Below, piece by piece: positions 53,777 through 61,797 of a DNA stretch of 64,000 nucleotides (positions within the stretch are counted from its first letter, which is position 1; each line of letters begins with the position of its first letter). The position numbers and the translations under genes are program-made. The notes beneath the pieces are model-generated. The model saw only the letters and a program-made list of their open reading frames with translations, did not search any database and was not told the DNA's origin. The DNA comes from Chthoniobacterales bacterium (lineage in GTDB: Bacteria > Verrucomicrobiota > Verrucomicrobiia > Chthoniobacterales > UBA10450), in assembly GCA_013821455.1 (NCBI GenBank), contig JACDGS010000016.1:1-64000 (forward strand), in the 5' to 3' direction.

Positions 53777-54738
53777 GCGCCTCTCCCGCGGCGCCGCGCA
53801 GGTTTGCCGTCGTCGCCGCCTTCGCTGCGCTCTATCTCATCTGGGGTTCGACCTATCTCGGGATTCGTTTCGCCATCGCTTCGATTCCGCCGTTGCTCAT
53901 GGCGGGCACCCGTTTTTTTCTCGCAGGTCTCATCATGTATGCGATCGCCGGCTGGCAAGGTACGCGTAAATCCTCACTGCGAGAATGGCGCACGGCGTTT
54001 GTCATTGGCGCCTGTTTGCTGCTCGGCGGAAATGGCGGCGTCACCATCGCCGAGCAGTGGGTTCCCTCTGGCCTCGCATCACTCCTTGTTGCGACCGTGC
54101 CAATTTATATCGCACTTCTGGCTTGGTTGACCGGTTCCGCCCCGCGTCCGCGTCCGCTGGTTTTGCTTGGCCTCGCTGCTGGTTTTGCGGGGGTTGGGAT
54201 TTTGGTCGGGCCTGCCCTAACGACCCCGCCAAAAGGCGGCTCGCAACATCTCGGCCTCGGCATGCTTGTCCTGCTGTTAGGATCGCTCATCTGGTCGATC
54301 GGGTCGCTGTATTCCAAACGTGCGAGTAATTCCGCGTCGCCCTTTCTCTCTTCTGCGCAGACCATGCTCTGCGGCGGGGCGCTCACTGCGATTGTTGGAT
54401 TGGCCACCGGCGAAGGCCGCGCTGTTGATCTCCGGCACGTGACCGCGTTGTCGTTAGGCGCATTTGTTTATCTCGTCCTCATCGGCGCGATTGTCGGCTA
54501 CACCGCTTACATCTGGCTGCTGCGCCATTGCGATCCGGCGAAAGTCGCGACCTACGCCTACGTCAATCCGATCGTCGCTGTTCTCCTCGGCGGATTTTTC
54601 GCGAGCGAGACGTTGAGCCTGCGCACGGCCGTCGCGGCTCTGGTCATCATCGGCGCGGTCGCGGTCGTGATCACAGCCCAACAGACGCAGGGAAAAGCCG
54701 CGCCGCGCGCGCTGCCGATGGTTGCACAAACAAAGTAA
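53773..54738 (+). CDS. EamA/DMT-superfamily exporter
   Basis: The GTG at 53773 overlaps the previous stop (GTGA) and gives a 321-residue protein. Ten hydrophobic segments are arranged as two EamA repeats. The first opens AALYLIWGSTYLGIRFAIAS, and the second contains LGSLIWSIGSLYSKRAS and ends YAYVNPIVAVLLGGFFASET. This is the RhaT/RarD-type layout for exporting small metabolites such as amino acids. The substrate cannot be told from sequence. Confidence 0.92.
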   Translation: MSASPAAPRRFAVVAAFAALYLIWGSTYLGIRFAIASIPPLLMAGTRFFLAGLIMYAIAGWQGTRKSSLREWRTAFVIGACLLLGGNGGVTIAEQWVPSGLASLLVATVPIYIALLAWLTGSAPRPRPLVLLGLAAGFAGVGILVGPALTTPPKGGSQHLGLGMLVLLLGSLIWSIGSLYSKRASNSASPFLSSAQTMLCGGALTAIVGLATGEGRAVDLRHVTALSLGAFVYLVLIGAIVGYTAYIWLLRHCDPAKVATYAYVNPIVAVLLGGFFASETLSLRTAVAALVIIGAVAVVITAQQTQGKAAPRALPMVAQTK

Positions 54739-54762
54739 AAGCGGCTAATAAAGCTGCGAAAA

Positions 54763-55929
54763 ATGAAGCCGGAAAATGCGAACGCTCTCAACGTGCTCCA
54801 GGCCAACTGGCGGGCGGAGCGGGAGACCGCGCTCGTTTACCGCGACCTCGCCGCGCGCGAGCCGGATGAAAAACGGCGCGGCATTTTGCTCCGCATGGCG
54901 GAGGCGGAAGAGCGTCATGCGATCCGTTGGGAAAACAAAATGCGCGAGCTCGGGGCGGAGCCACCAAGTTTGCCTAACGATCTCCGCCGCCGGCTCAATC
55001 GCTGGTGGAATCGCGCCGCCGGCGCGGAGATCGCTATCCGCCGCATGGAAGCGGCGGAGGATCGCGATCAGGAACGTTACCAAGCGCAACGAAAGAGCGG
55101 CCTAACGCCTAACGAGGAGGACAGCGAATTCCTCCGCCGGACCGCGCTCGAGGAAAAAGCGCATGCCCGCATTCTCGGAAGCATGAACGCCGCGCCGCCG
55201 TCGTTAGGCCCGCGCGGGATTCTCGACACCATTCTGAAGCGCGAGCGCTGGCATGGTCGTGGCGGCGGCTGGGTGGCGGATGCGATTTACGGCGTGAACG
55301 ACGGACTCGGGGCGGTCTTCGGCATCGTCTCCGGCGTGGCGGGCGCGACGAATAATCAGCAGCATTTAATTCTCATTTCAGGTCTTGCCGGGATGATGGC
55401 GTCGGCGCTGTCCATGGGCGCCGGCTCTTACCTCGCGAACAAGAGCGAGCGCGAAATTTACGAGGCCGAGATCGCGCGCGAAAAAGCGGAGGTCGAAGAA
55501 AATCCCGAGGAAGAAATCGAGGAGATGGCTCTCTTCTATCAGCTCCAGGGTTTCGCCGCAGATGAGTCGCAACGCATGGCCGAGCGGCTCGCCGAGCAGC
55601 CCGAGCAAATGGTGCAGGCGATGGCACAAAGCGAGTTGGGTTTATCCCAGCATCATTTTCCCAATCAATGGACCTCCGCTTTTTCTGCTGCGCTTTCGAC
55701 GGCAATCGGCGCCTTCATCCCGATCATTCCCTTTTTTTTCATGACCGGATTTCCGGCGGTGATCGCGGCGTTCGTCATCAGCATTCTGGCGCACTTCGTC
55801 GTCGGGGCGGTCAAATCGCTCATCACCATTCGTTCCTGGTGGGCCTCGGGATTTGAGATGACCATGGTCGGCGTCCTCGAGGCGGCGGTGACTTATTCGC
55901 TCGGCCTTGCCTTTGGCGCGGCTCGTTAG
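54763..55929 (+). CDS. Erythrin-VIT iron transporter (MbfA-like)
   Basis: A 388-residue fusion. Residues 5-150 are a ferritin-like four-helix domain with iron-binding glutamates and histidines (ERETALVYRDLAAREPDEKR, AEAEERHAIRWE, and a later EEKAHARI). Residues 165-388 are a VIT1/CCC1 domain (DAIYGVNDGLGAVFGIVSGV) with its membrane helices, an acidic cytoplasmic loop (EAEIAREKAEVEENPEEEIE) and a final pair of helices. In Bradyrhizobium and Agrobacterium MbfA exports iron and protects against peroxide. No regulator is adjacent. A tandem motif pair at 55101 sits in the linker region. Confidence 0.9.
   Translation: MKPENANALNVLQANWRAERETALVYRDLAAREPDEKRRGILLRMAEAEERHAIRWENKMRELGAEPPSLPNDLRRRLNRWWNRAAGAEIAIRRMEAAEDRDQERYQAQRKSGLTPNEEDSEFLRRTALEEKAHARILGSMNAAPPSLGPRGILDTILKRERWHGRGGGWVADAIYGVNDGLGAVFGIVSGVAGATNNQQHLILISGLAGMMASALSMGAGSYLANKSEREIYEAEIAREKAEVEENPEEEIEEMALFYQLQGFAADESQRMAERLAEQPEQMVQAMAQSELGLSQHHFPNQWTSAFSAALSTAIGAFIPIIPFFFMTGFPAVIAAFVISILAHFVVGAVKSLITIRSWWASGFEMTMVGVLEAAVTYSLGLAFGAAR
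55101..55114 (-). repeat. Tandem pair of the CCTAACG motif
   Basis: CCTAACGCCTAACG lies in the coding sequence of the ferritin-VIT fusion, translated as LTPNE. It is the same 14-base unit as at 10701-10714 in an unrelated gene. Confidence 0.85.
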
Positions 55930-55931
55930 GC

Positions 55932-56666
55932 ATGGATACACCAACGCTCGCGGTGGTCGTACCAGCATATAACGAGGCCCGCCGGCTCGATCATACGCTG
56001 CCGCTCATGCTCGATTATTTGCGGACTCATCGTCCGACGAGCGAGTTGCTGGTGGTCGATGATGGCTCGACCGACGAGACCGCGCAGGTCGCGGAAGCCA
56101 TCATCGCGCAGCATCCCGGCATCGCCGCGCGCTTGCTACGTTCGCCGCAGAATCGCGGCAAAGGCCACGCCGTGCGCCAAGGCTTGCTCGCGACCGACGC
56201 GCCCATCGCTCTCTTTAGTGACGCCGACCTCTCCACTCCGCTCACGGAACTTCCGCGCATTGTGAGCCCGATTGAAAGCGGCGAGTTCGACGTTGTCTTC
56301 GGCTCGCGCGCTCTGAATCGCAGATTGATTGGTCAGCGCCAATCGTGGCAACGCGAGCAAGGAGGGAGGGTCTTCAACGGGCTCGTGCGCCTAACGACGG
56401 GCCTTCCTTTCTCCGACACGCAGTGCGGCTTCAAAGCCTTCCGCATGGAGGTGGCGCGGCCAGTGATCGAGAGCGCGCAGATCGACGGCTTCGGCTTCGA
56501 CGTGGAGCTGCTTTTTCTCGCCCATAAGGCAGGCCTGCGCTTACTCGAACTGCCCGTGCGCTGGGATCACAATGAAGGCAGCAAGGTTCATCTCGTGCAC
56601 GACAGCCTGCGCATGTTCGGCGAGATCATGGCCCTGCGCGCGCGTTCTGCGCGCGAATCCGCCTAA
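55932..56666 (+). CDS. Glycosyltransferase family 2 (dolichyl-phosphate glucosyltransferase-like)
   Basis: A 244-residue GT2 enzyme with AVVVPAYNEARRLDHTLPLM, the nucleotide-binding LLVVDDGSTDETA, ALFSDADLSTPLTELPRIVS as the metal-binding DxD-like loop, and FSDTQCGFKAFR plus GFGFDVELLFLA at the acceptor site. It resembles ALG5/DPG synthases that load sugar onto polyprenyl phosphate. It starts 2 bases after the iron transporter stop, with TCGTTAGGC forming that junction. It could supply the lipid-linked sugar for GT39 enzymes such as that at 42426. Confidence 0.92.
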   Translation: MDTPTLAVVVPAYNEARRLDHTLPLMLDYLRTHRPTSELLVVDDGSTDETAQVAEAIIAQHPGIAARLLRSPQNRGKGHAVRQGLLATDAPIALFSDADLSTPLTELPRIVSPIESGEFDVVFGSRALNRRLIGQRQSWQREQGGRVFNGLVRLTTGLPFSDTQCGFKAFRMEVARPVIESAQIDGFGFDVELLFLAHKAGLRLLELPVRWDHNEGSKVHLVHDSLRMFGEIMALRARSARESA

Positions 56667-56676
56667 CGAATTCATT

Positions 56677-57903
56677 GTGTTAGCGAATTTGAAACTCGTT
56701 CTTGCCGCGGGCCTGCTTTTCCTCCCTGGGCTGGCCGAAGCGCAGGAAATCCGGCGCGCGCTCCCGGTAGAACAATCCTCGCCGCCGCCGGAAATTCGCC
56801 GGGCCGTTCCGGTCAACCCCGCGCCGCCGCCGCCGACACCGACGTCCACGCCCGTTCCCCGTCAACCGGTTGCGCCGGCATCGGTCAATGACACCGCGCA
56901 TTTCCTCGCCGGCCTTCCGATTTCCGAGAACTCATCGCTTGTCCCCCTGACCCACCAATCGTCCTGGCAACAGCATGCTAATTTTTTCAATCAAGCGTGG
57001 GCGAAACTCGAGGCGCGCCAGCTCTCCGGCATTCGCACTTGGGAAACGAGCTACCTGCCGGAAGCGCGCGATCCGGTTCCGGTCGTTTACTACCTCTTCA
57101 GTGGTCCCGACTTTCTCTACGCAGATCAGTTCTTTCCCAGCGCCAGCAGTTACATTCTCGCCGGTACCGAACCCATCGGACCGCTTCCGGATGTGACGCA
57201 CTTCGGCGATCCGGCGCTCGACTCTGTCCTGCACAATCTCCAGACTGCGCTTAATTCGGTTCTCAGCTTCAGCTTCTTCATCACCAAAGACATGAAGACC
57301 GATCTGCAACGCGAAGAACTAAAGGGCACATTGCCTATCTTTTATGTCTTTCTCGCGCGCGCAGGTAAGACGATCACTGATATTACTTTTCTTACTTTGG
57401 ATAAGAATGGCGATCCGCAAATTGCTACTTCGCCCGGTGCGCATGGGACTACGCCAGGTGTGCGTATTACCTTCACGGGCGAGGCCGGGAGTGCGCCGCA
57501 GACTCTCTATTACTTCACGACCGACTTATCCGACGAAGGGATTCGCTCGCACCCCGGTTTCCTAAAATTCTGCGCCGCCCAGAGCATTGGTGATAGTCTG
57601 CTAAAGTCCGCGTCATACCTTATGTTTGAGCCCGGGTTTGTCACTGTGCGCAACTTCCTTCTTACTCATAGCAAAACACTTATTCAGGATGACTCCGGCA
57701 TCCCGATCACGGCCTTCGACCAGGCAAAATGGAACCTTCGCTTCTTTGGCAGTTACAGCACGCCGATCGATCTCTTCAAGCAACACTTCCAACCAGAGTT
57801 ACAAGCTTTGTACATCCAGAGTCACCCGCCACCGCTCACCTTCGGGATTGGTTACCGCTGGAGCCGCACCCGCTCGACGCTGATCGTAGCCGAACATAAA
57901 TGA
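56677..57903 (+). CDS. Unknown exported protein with proline-rich linker
   Basis: The GTG at 56677 gives a 408-residue protein with a signal peptide (LANLKLVLAAGLLFLPGLAE, cut near AEA-QE). A Pro-rich linker (about 33-70, VNPAPPPPTPTSTPVPRQPV) is followed by a globular domain containing VVYYLFSGPDFLYADQFFPS and TLYYFTTDLSDEGIRSHPGF. I do not recognise a family. Base composition changes inside the gene: up to about 57240 it is GC-rich, and after that TTA, CTA and ACT codons are frequent. Confidence 0.8.
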   Translation: MLANLKLVLAAGLLFLPGLAEAQEIRRALPVEQSSPPPEIRRAVPVNPAPPPPTPTSTPVPRQPVAPASVNDTAHFLAGLPISENSSLVPLTHQSSWQQHANFFNQAWAKLEARQLSGIRTWETSYLPEARDPVPVVYYLFSGPDFLYADQFFPSASSYILAGTEPIGPLPDVTHFGDPALDSVLHNLQTALNSVLSFSFFITKDMKTDLQREELKGTLPIFYVFLARAGKTITDITFLTLDKNGDPQIATSPGAHGTTPGVRITFTGEAGSAPQTLYYFTTDLSDEGIRSHPGFLKFCAAQSIGDSLLKSASYLMFEPGFVTVRNFLLTHSKTLIQDDSGIPITAFDQAKWNLRFFGSYSTPIDLFKQHFQPELQALYIQSHPPPLTFGIGYRWSRTRSTLIVAEHK

Positions 57904-57957
57904 GAGCGAAGACTCTTCCTGCTTGCCCAGTGCGATAGGAAAGAGCGACGATAACCC

Positions 57958-59013
57958 ATGCTGAAACGCCGCAAAATCGTTCCGGGTGAATCGCCCGGGC
58001 TCCTCAAGTTTCCAGCGAACGCGCCTAACGAGCCGCCGGTCATTACCTTGATTGAGTATTGCGCCGATTCCCTCGAGGAAAAAACGCACGCTAACTGCGA
58101 CGAGTTACTAACCCATATCAACAACGACCTCGTCTCCTGGATCAATATCGACGGCTGGGGCGACCTGAGTGTTTTGCGCCAGCTCGGTGAGCGATTCAAC
58201 CTTCACCCCCTGGCGCTGGAAGATGTCGTTAACGCCGGACAACGCCCTAAGGTCGAACAGTACGATGACTATCTCTTCATTGTCGCGCAGATGCTCTATC
58301 TTGATAAGAAAGGCGAGATAGAAGTCGAACAGCTAAGTATGTTCCTCGGTAAGACCTTTCTCATTACCTTGCAGGAGGAGGGCAGCTTCGATGTCTTCGA
58401 GCCCGTGCGCCAGCGTATCCGCAGCGCGAAAGGCCGCATCCGCAAAGCAGGAACCGACTATCTGGCCTATGCGTTGATCGACTCCATTATCGATCACTAT
58501 TATCCCGTCTTGGAATCGATCGGCTCGGAGATAGACGCGATCGAGGATGAGTTAATCGATAAGCCTTTGGCGCGTCCAGTTGGGAGCTTGCATGGCCATA
58601 AGAGAACCCTCACGCAAATCCGCCGTATGGTCTGGCCCATGCGCGACGTGACTAACTTACTCTTGCACGAAGAACCGGGCTTAATTCGGCCCGAGACTAA
58701 GATCTACCTCCGCGACTGCTACGATCATAGCGTGCAGTTAATGGACTTGGTGGAGAGTTATCGCGATGTCTTATCAGGGCTTACCGAAGTGCATATCTCC
58801 AGCATAGGTCTGCGCACGAATGAGATCATGCGCGTGCTAACTGTTATCTCTTCCGTCTTTATCCCACTTACTTTCATTGCCGGTGTTTACGGAATGAACT
58901 TCGCGCATATGCCAGAACTGGCGCATCCCTACGGTTACCCGGCGTGTTTGCTCTTGATGCTCATTGTCGCGATCGGGCAGCTTATCTATTTCAAAAAGCG
59001 CCACTGGCTGTAA
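57958..59013 (+). CDS. corA: CorA-type magnesium/cobalt transporter
   Basis: A 351-residue protein with a cytoplasmic domain (residues 1-290) containing WINIDGWGDLSVLRQLGERF, HPLALEDVVNAGQRPKVEQY and the long stalk helix. Two C-terminal helices carry the signature YGMNF (about residue 315) between FIPLTFIAGV and the final membrane helix. It ends in the basic tail KKRHWL. It forms a pentameric Mg2+ or Co2+ channel in the inner membrane. Its codon use is AT-richer than genes upstream of 57 kb. Confidence 0.95.
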   Translation: MLKRRKIVPGESPGLLKFPANAPNEPPVITLIEYCADSLEEKTHANCDELLTHINNDLVSWINIDGWGDLSVLRQLGERFNLHPLALEDVVNAGQRPKVEQYDDYLFIVAQMLYLDKKGEIEVEQLSMFLGKTFLITLQEEGSFDVFEPVRQRIRSAKGRIRKAGTDYLAYALIDSIIDHYYPVLESIGSEIDAIEDELIDKPLARPVGSLHGHKRTLTQIRRMVWPMRDVTNLLLHEEPGLIRPETKIYLRDCYDHSVQLMDLVESYRDVLSGLTEVHISSIGLRTNEIMRVLTVISSVFIPLTFIAGVYGMNFAHMPELAHPYGYPACLLLMLIVAIGQLIYFKKRHWL

Positions 59014-59021
59014 CTCATCCC

Positions 59022-59558
59022 ATGTCGAAATACCTCGTCGTCAGCACCAGCGGTAATCCGTCGAGTAACAGTCGCAAAATGGGCCGGACGGCTTACGCCT
59101 ACATGCAGAAAACGGCGACGGATTGTGACTGGCTTGATCTAAGTGGTCTGGGCCTGCCTTTGTGCGACGCGGATGCCTGTTATGGCGAACCCGGAGCGCA
59201 ACAGTTAGGCAAGGCTATTAAAGCCGCCGATGGCATCCTGGTGGCCGCGCCGGTTTATAACTATGATGTCAGCGCAGCGGCTAAAAACATGATCGAGCTG
59301 ACCGGAAAAGCATGGGAGGATAAAGTAGTAGGGTTTCTCTGCGCGGCGGGCGGGATGGGTAGTTATATGTCAGTCATGGCTTACGCGAACAGCCTCATGC
59401 TGGATTTCCGTTGCGTTATCATCCCACGTTTTGTTTACGCCACGGGCGAGGACTTCCACGACGACGGTATCGCCGATGCGAAAATGGTGCGGCGAGTCGA
59501 ACAGGTCGCGGCAGAGTTAGTCCGCTTCACCGAAGCATTGCGCGGAGTCCCGCGCTAA
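59022..59558 (+). CDS. NADPH-dependent FMN reductase-like flavoprotein
   Basis: The ATG at 59022 gives a 178-residue flavodoxin-fold protein. The FMN phosphate loop is STSGNPSSNSRKMG, and AAPVYNYDVSAAAKNMIEL holds the isoalloxazine-contacting segment. GFLCAAGGMGSYMSV completes the NAD(P)H-dependent FMN reductase pattern. It follows corA by 8 bases. A partial second copy of its 3' end lies at 59831-59984. Confidence 0.88.
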   Translation: MSKYLVVSTSGNPSSNSRKMGRTAYAYMQKTATDCDWLDLSGLGLPLCDADACYGEPGAQQLGKAIKAADGILVAAPVYNYDVSAAAKNMIELTGKAWEDKVVGFLCAAGGMGSYMSVMAYANSLMLDFRCVIIPRFVYATGEDFHDDGIADAKMVRRVEQVAAELVRFTEALRGVPR

Positions 59559-59585
59559 TTCACTCGCCGACCGTGTCAGGAATGG

Positions 59586-59816
59586 CCTCGTTCCCAAACT
59601 CCGCCCGGCCTCGTTCCCAAACTCCGTTTGGGAACGCACCTGTCCCGGCAACTCCGGTTGCCTTTCTTAGCGAGATGGTCTAAACCCGTCCACTTTGGCA
59701 TGGTACATCTGGGGGGCGTAGTCGTCTCCTGAACAAAAGCAACGGAGTTGCCGGAACAAGGGCGTTCCCAAACGGAGTTTGGGAACGAGAGTAAGTTTGG
59801 GAACGAGAGTACGAGG
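59586..59816. repeat. Intergenic repeats of the CGTTCCCAAACTCCG type
   Basis: CCTCGTTCCCAAACTCCG occurs twice at the left (59587 and 59610). The inverse CGGAGTTTGGGAACGAGAG occurs at about 59773, with a further partial copy near 59790. A second pair, GGCAACTCCGGTTGCC and GCAACGGAGTTGCCGG, lies inside. This is a mosaic of nested inverted repeats in the gap between the reductase gene and the duplicated fragment. No gene is supported here. Confidence 0.8.
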
Positions 59817-59830
59817 GTAAACGAGAGTCG

Positions 59831-59984
59831 CTTTCGCTGCGTTATCACCCCTCGCTTGTTGTACGCTACCGGCAAGGACTTCCACGACCGATGGTACGCC
59901 GATGCGAAAATAGTGCAGAGAGTCGAACAGGTCGCGGCAGAGTTAGTCCGCTTCACGGAGGCGCTGCGCGATGTGCCGCGCTAA
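59831..59984 (+). pseudogene. Duplicated 3' fragment of the FMN reductase gene
   Basis: The last 50 or so codons match the end of the gene at 59022-59558. FRCVITPRLLYATGKDFHDR corresponds to FRCVIIPRFVYATGEDFHDD, and both end RVEQVAAELVRFTEALR-VPR. Identity is roughly 75-80% by eye. No 5' part or start signal is present; only repeat sequence lies upstream. It is a relic of a tandem duplication, since broken by the repeats. Confidence 0.85.
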
Positions 59985-61330
59985 CTCTTCCCGCTAGATA
60001 CGGCCACGGCTGTGCCGGGGACCTTTGCGTTTAACCAGACCTCGGTCCCTTCCCGCGCCGCATCGACTTCCATCGGTTTGCCGCTTTCCAGGACGAGCGT
60101 GCGCGCGGCTTCGACTATCTCATCCAGTTTCGCGTCGTCGTGTTCGGGGTCGTGATGGAAAAGGAAGAGCTTGTGCACGTCGGAGTCTAGCGCGAGTGAG
60201 ACAACACTACTCAAGGAACCATGACCCCAGCCGACTTTTTTGGCATATTCATCATCGGTATACTGCGCATCCATCACGAGCACATCTGTGTTGCGCAGGA
60301 ATTGGACTAACTTCGCTCGTTCCGCGACCGCGTAGGCGCGCGCTTCACCCAGGTCCGAGGCTTCGGGCGAGTTTCTTTTCAAGGTATCGTAAGGCTCGTT
60401 GTCGGGCAGGTAGGCAATCGAGCCGCTGCTCGTGGCGAGACGATAACCCGCGCAGATGCCCGGATGATTTACAAACCGCGCGCCGACTTGGATTTTTCCG
60501 ATGGAGAATTCCATGTCCTTTAACTCTTCGATCGTGATCGCGCTCGGCATATCTCTTAGACTAATAGGGAAGAACGATGTCTCCATTTGTCCGGCAAGAA
60601 TCGCGGCGAGTCCTTTGCGCGCTCCTTCATAACCCAGGACGCGGAGCGCGTTTTTTTCTTTGTAAGCCGGGAGGAAGAAGGGCAGACCTTGAATGTGATC
60701 CCAGTGCGTATGAGTAAGAAGGAGAGTTAGTCTGATTGATTTCGAACCAAACTCTTCTTCGAGAGAGTTACCGAGTAAACGCAATCCCGTGCCGGCATCG
60801 AGAACGATGATCTCACCATCGGCGCGCAGCTCGATGCAACTCGTATTACCACCATATCGCACCGTGGAAGCGCCGGGCACCGGAATAGAACCGCGCACAC
60901 CCCAGAATTTCAACCTTGTCGAAGGACGAATGAAGTCCGGCACTTCTTCGCTGGCTGACGAAGGCGGGCCGTCCGCAGGCATGACGCGCTCCATGACCTC
61001 GCGCAAATTTTCCCATAAGACCGGCTTGACCATGTACTCATCCGCGCCGGCCTCGATGGCACTGCTCCGGTCCACGCCGTAGTCGCGCCCGGAGATGATA
61101 ATGATTCTTGTGCGCAGTAATTTCTGCCGAATACGACGGCAAGCCTGAAAGCCGTTCGACTTCGGCATGAGCAAATCGCAGAGGACCAGCTCGGGTTGTT
61201 CTCTTAGCGCAATCTCGACTCCCGCATCACCGTCGCCGGCTTCGAGAACCTGCCAGCCTTCACGTAAAAAAAGTTCGCCCGTGGCGCGGCGCCCTTCGGC
61301 GTCATCCTCAATTAATAGAACGGTAGCCAT
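59981..61330 (-). CDS. Receiver domain fused to a metallo-beta-lactamase-fold hydrolase
   Basis: A 449-residue protein. Residues 1-120 are a CheY-like receiver with acidic residues in LLIEDDAEG, phospho-acceptor Asp in LVLCDLLMPKSNGF and the conserved Lys in EYMVKPVLW. Residues 135-430 form an MBL-fold domain with LKFWGVRGSIPVPGASTVRY, GGNTSCIEL, the metal motif THTHWDHIQGLPFF, later NHPGICAGYRL and a final HHDPEHDD. The MBL part resembles the RNase Z/phosphodiesterase-like group. Phosphorylation may gate hydrolysis; the substrate is unknown and no kinase is adjacent. Confidence 0.88.
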   Translation of the reverse strand: MATVLLIEDDAEGRRATGELFLREGWQVLEAGDGDAGVEIALREQPELVLCDLLMPKSNGFQACRRIRQKLLRTRIIIISGRDYGVDRSSAIEAGADEYMVKPVLWENLREVMERVMPADGPPSSASEEVPDFIRPSTRLKFWGVRGSIPVPGASTVRYGGNTSCIELRADGEIIVLDAGTGLRLLGNSLEEEFGSKSIRLTLLLTHTHWDHIQGLPFFLPAYKEKNALRVLGYEGARKGLAAILAGQMETSFFPISLRDMPSAITIEELKDMEFSIGKIQVGARFVNHPGICAGYRLATSSGSIAYLPDNEPYDTLKRNSPEASDLGEARAYAVAERAKLVQFLRNTDVLVMDAQYTDDEYAKKVGWGHGSLSSVVSLALDSDVHKLFLFHHDPEHDDAKLDEIVEAARTLVLESGKPMEVDAAREGTEVWLNAKVPGTAVAVSSGKS

Positions 61331-61412
61331 TTAAGCGGCAAGTTCTCTCAGACTCGCGCACGCGAGACAAGTCTTTTCCTAACGAAACCCATTCCGCGGG
61401 GACCTGCGCTCG

Positions 61413-61772
61413 TTAGGCCGGAGGCAAATACTTCCAGCGCAGCTCGGGCCGCAGGTTGACATCCTTTGGCGGCACATCGAAACCGACCGCGCGGAGGAGG
61501 TAGGATACCCCTTCCGGACTTTCCATTGTTTCCTTCAAGCTGCGGGCGAAGACTTCGATGTATTCCTTGTAGGATTCGAGGGCGAGCTTGCCGTCGGCAT
61601 AATGCGCGGCGAGCGCGTCGTCGTGATTGTCGATGAGATCGATCAGCGCGCGGCGCAGCTGCAGGCGCATCTGCGGGTCCACGACGATCTTGAACGGGCA
61701 TGCGCCCGGGTCGGGCGTCTCCGGTAACTCCTTTTGCGGCGCAGGGACAAGTTGGAATTTCGAGCGGTCCAT
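61413..61772 (-). CDS. Unknown small protein
   Basis: A 119-residue soluble protein (MDRSKFQLVPAPQKELPETP) with a helical middle (LRRALIDLIDNHDDALAAHY, ADGKLALESYKEYIEVFARS) and the tail RPELRWKYLPPA. I recognise no family. It lies between the pyrophosphatase and the receiver-MBL gene in the same direction, and is flanked by TCGTTAGGC motifs at about 61411 and 61784. Confidence 0.65.
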   Translation of the reverse strand: MDRSKFQLVPAPQKELPETPDPGACPFKIVVDPQMRLQLRRALIDLIDNHDDALAAHYADGKLALESYKEYIEVFARSLKETMESPEGVSYLLRAVGFDVPPKDVNLRPELRWKYLPPA

Positions 61773-61797
61773 TGTCTTTTACTCGTTAGGCTAGGTC

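Noticed and set aside
347-61792. The TCGTTAGGC motif as a Chi or KOPS-type polar signal
   Set aside because: Both orientations are about equally frequent across the window, while such signals are strongly strand-biased along a replication arm.
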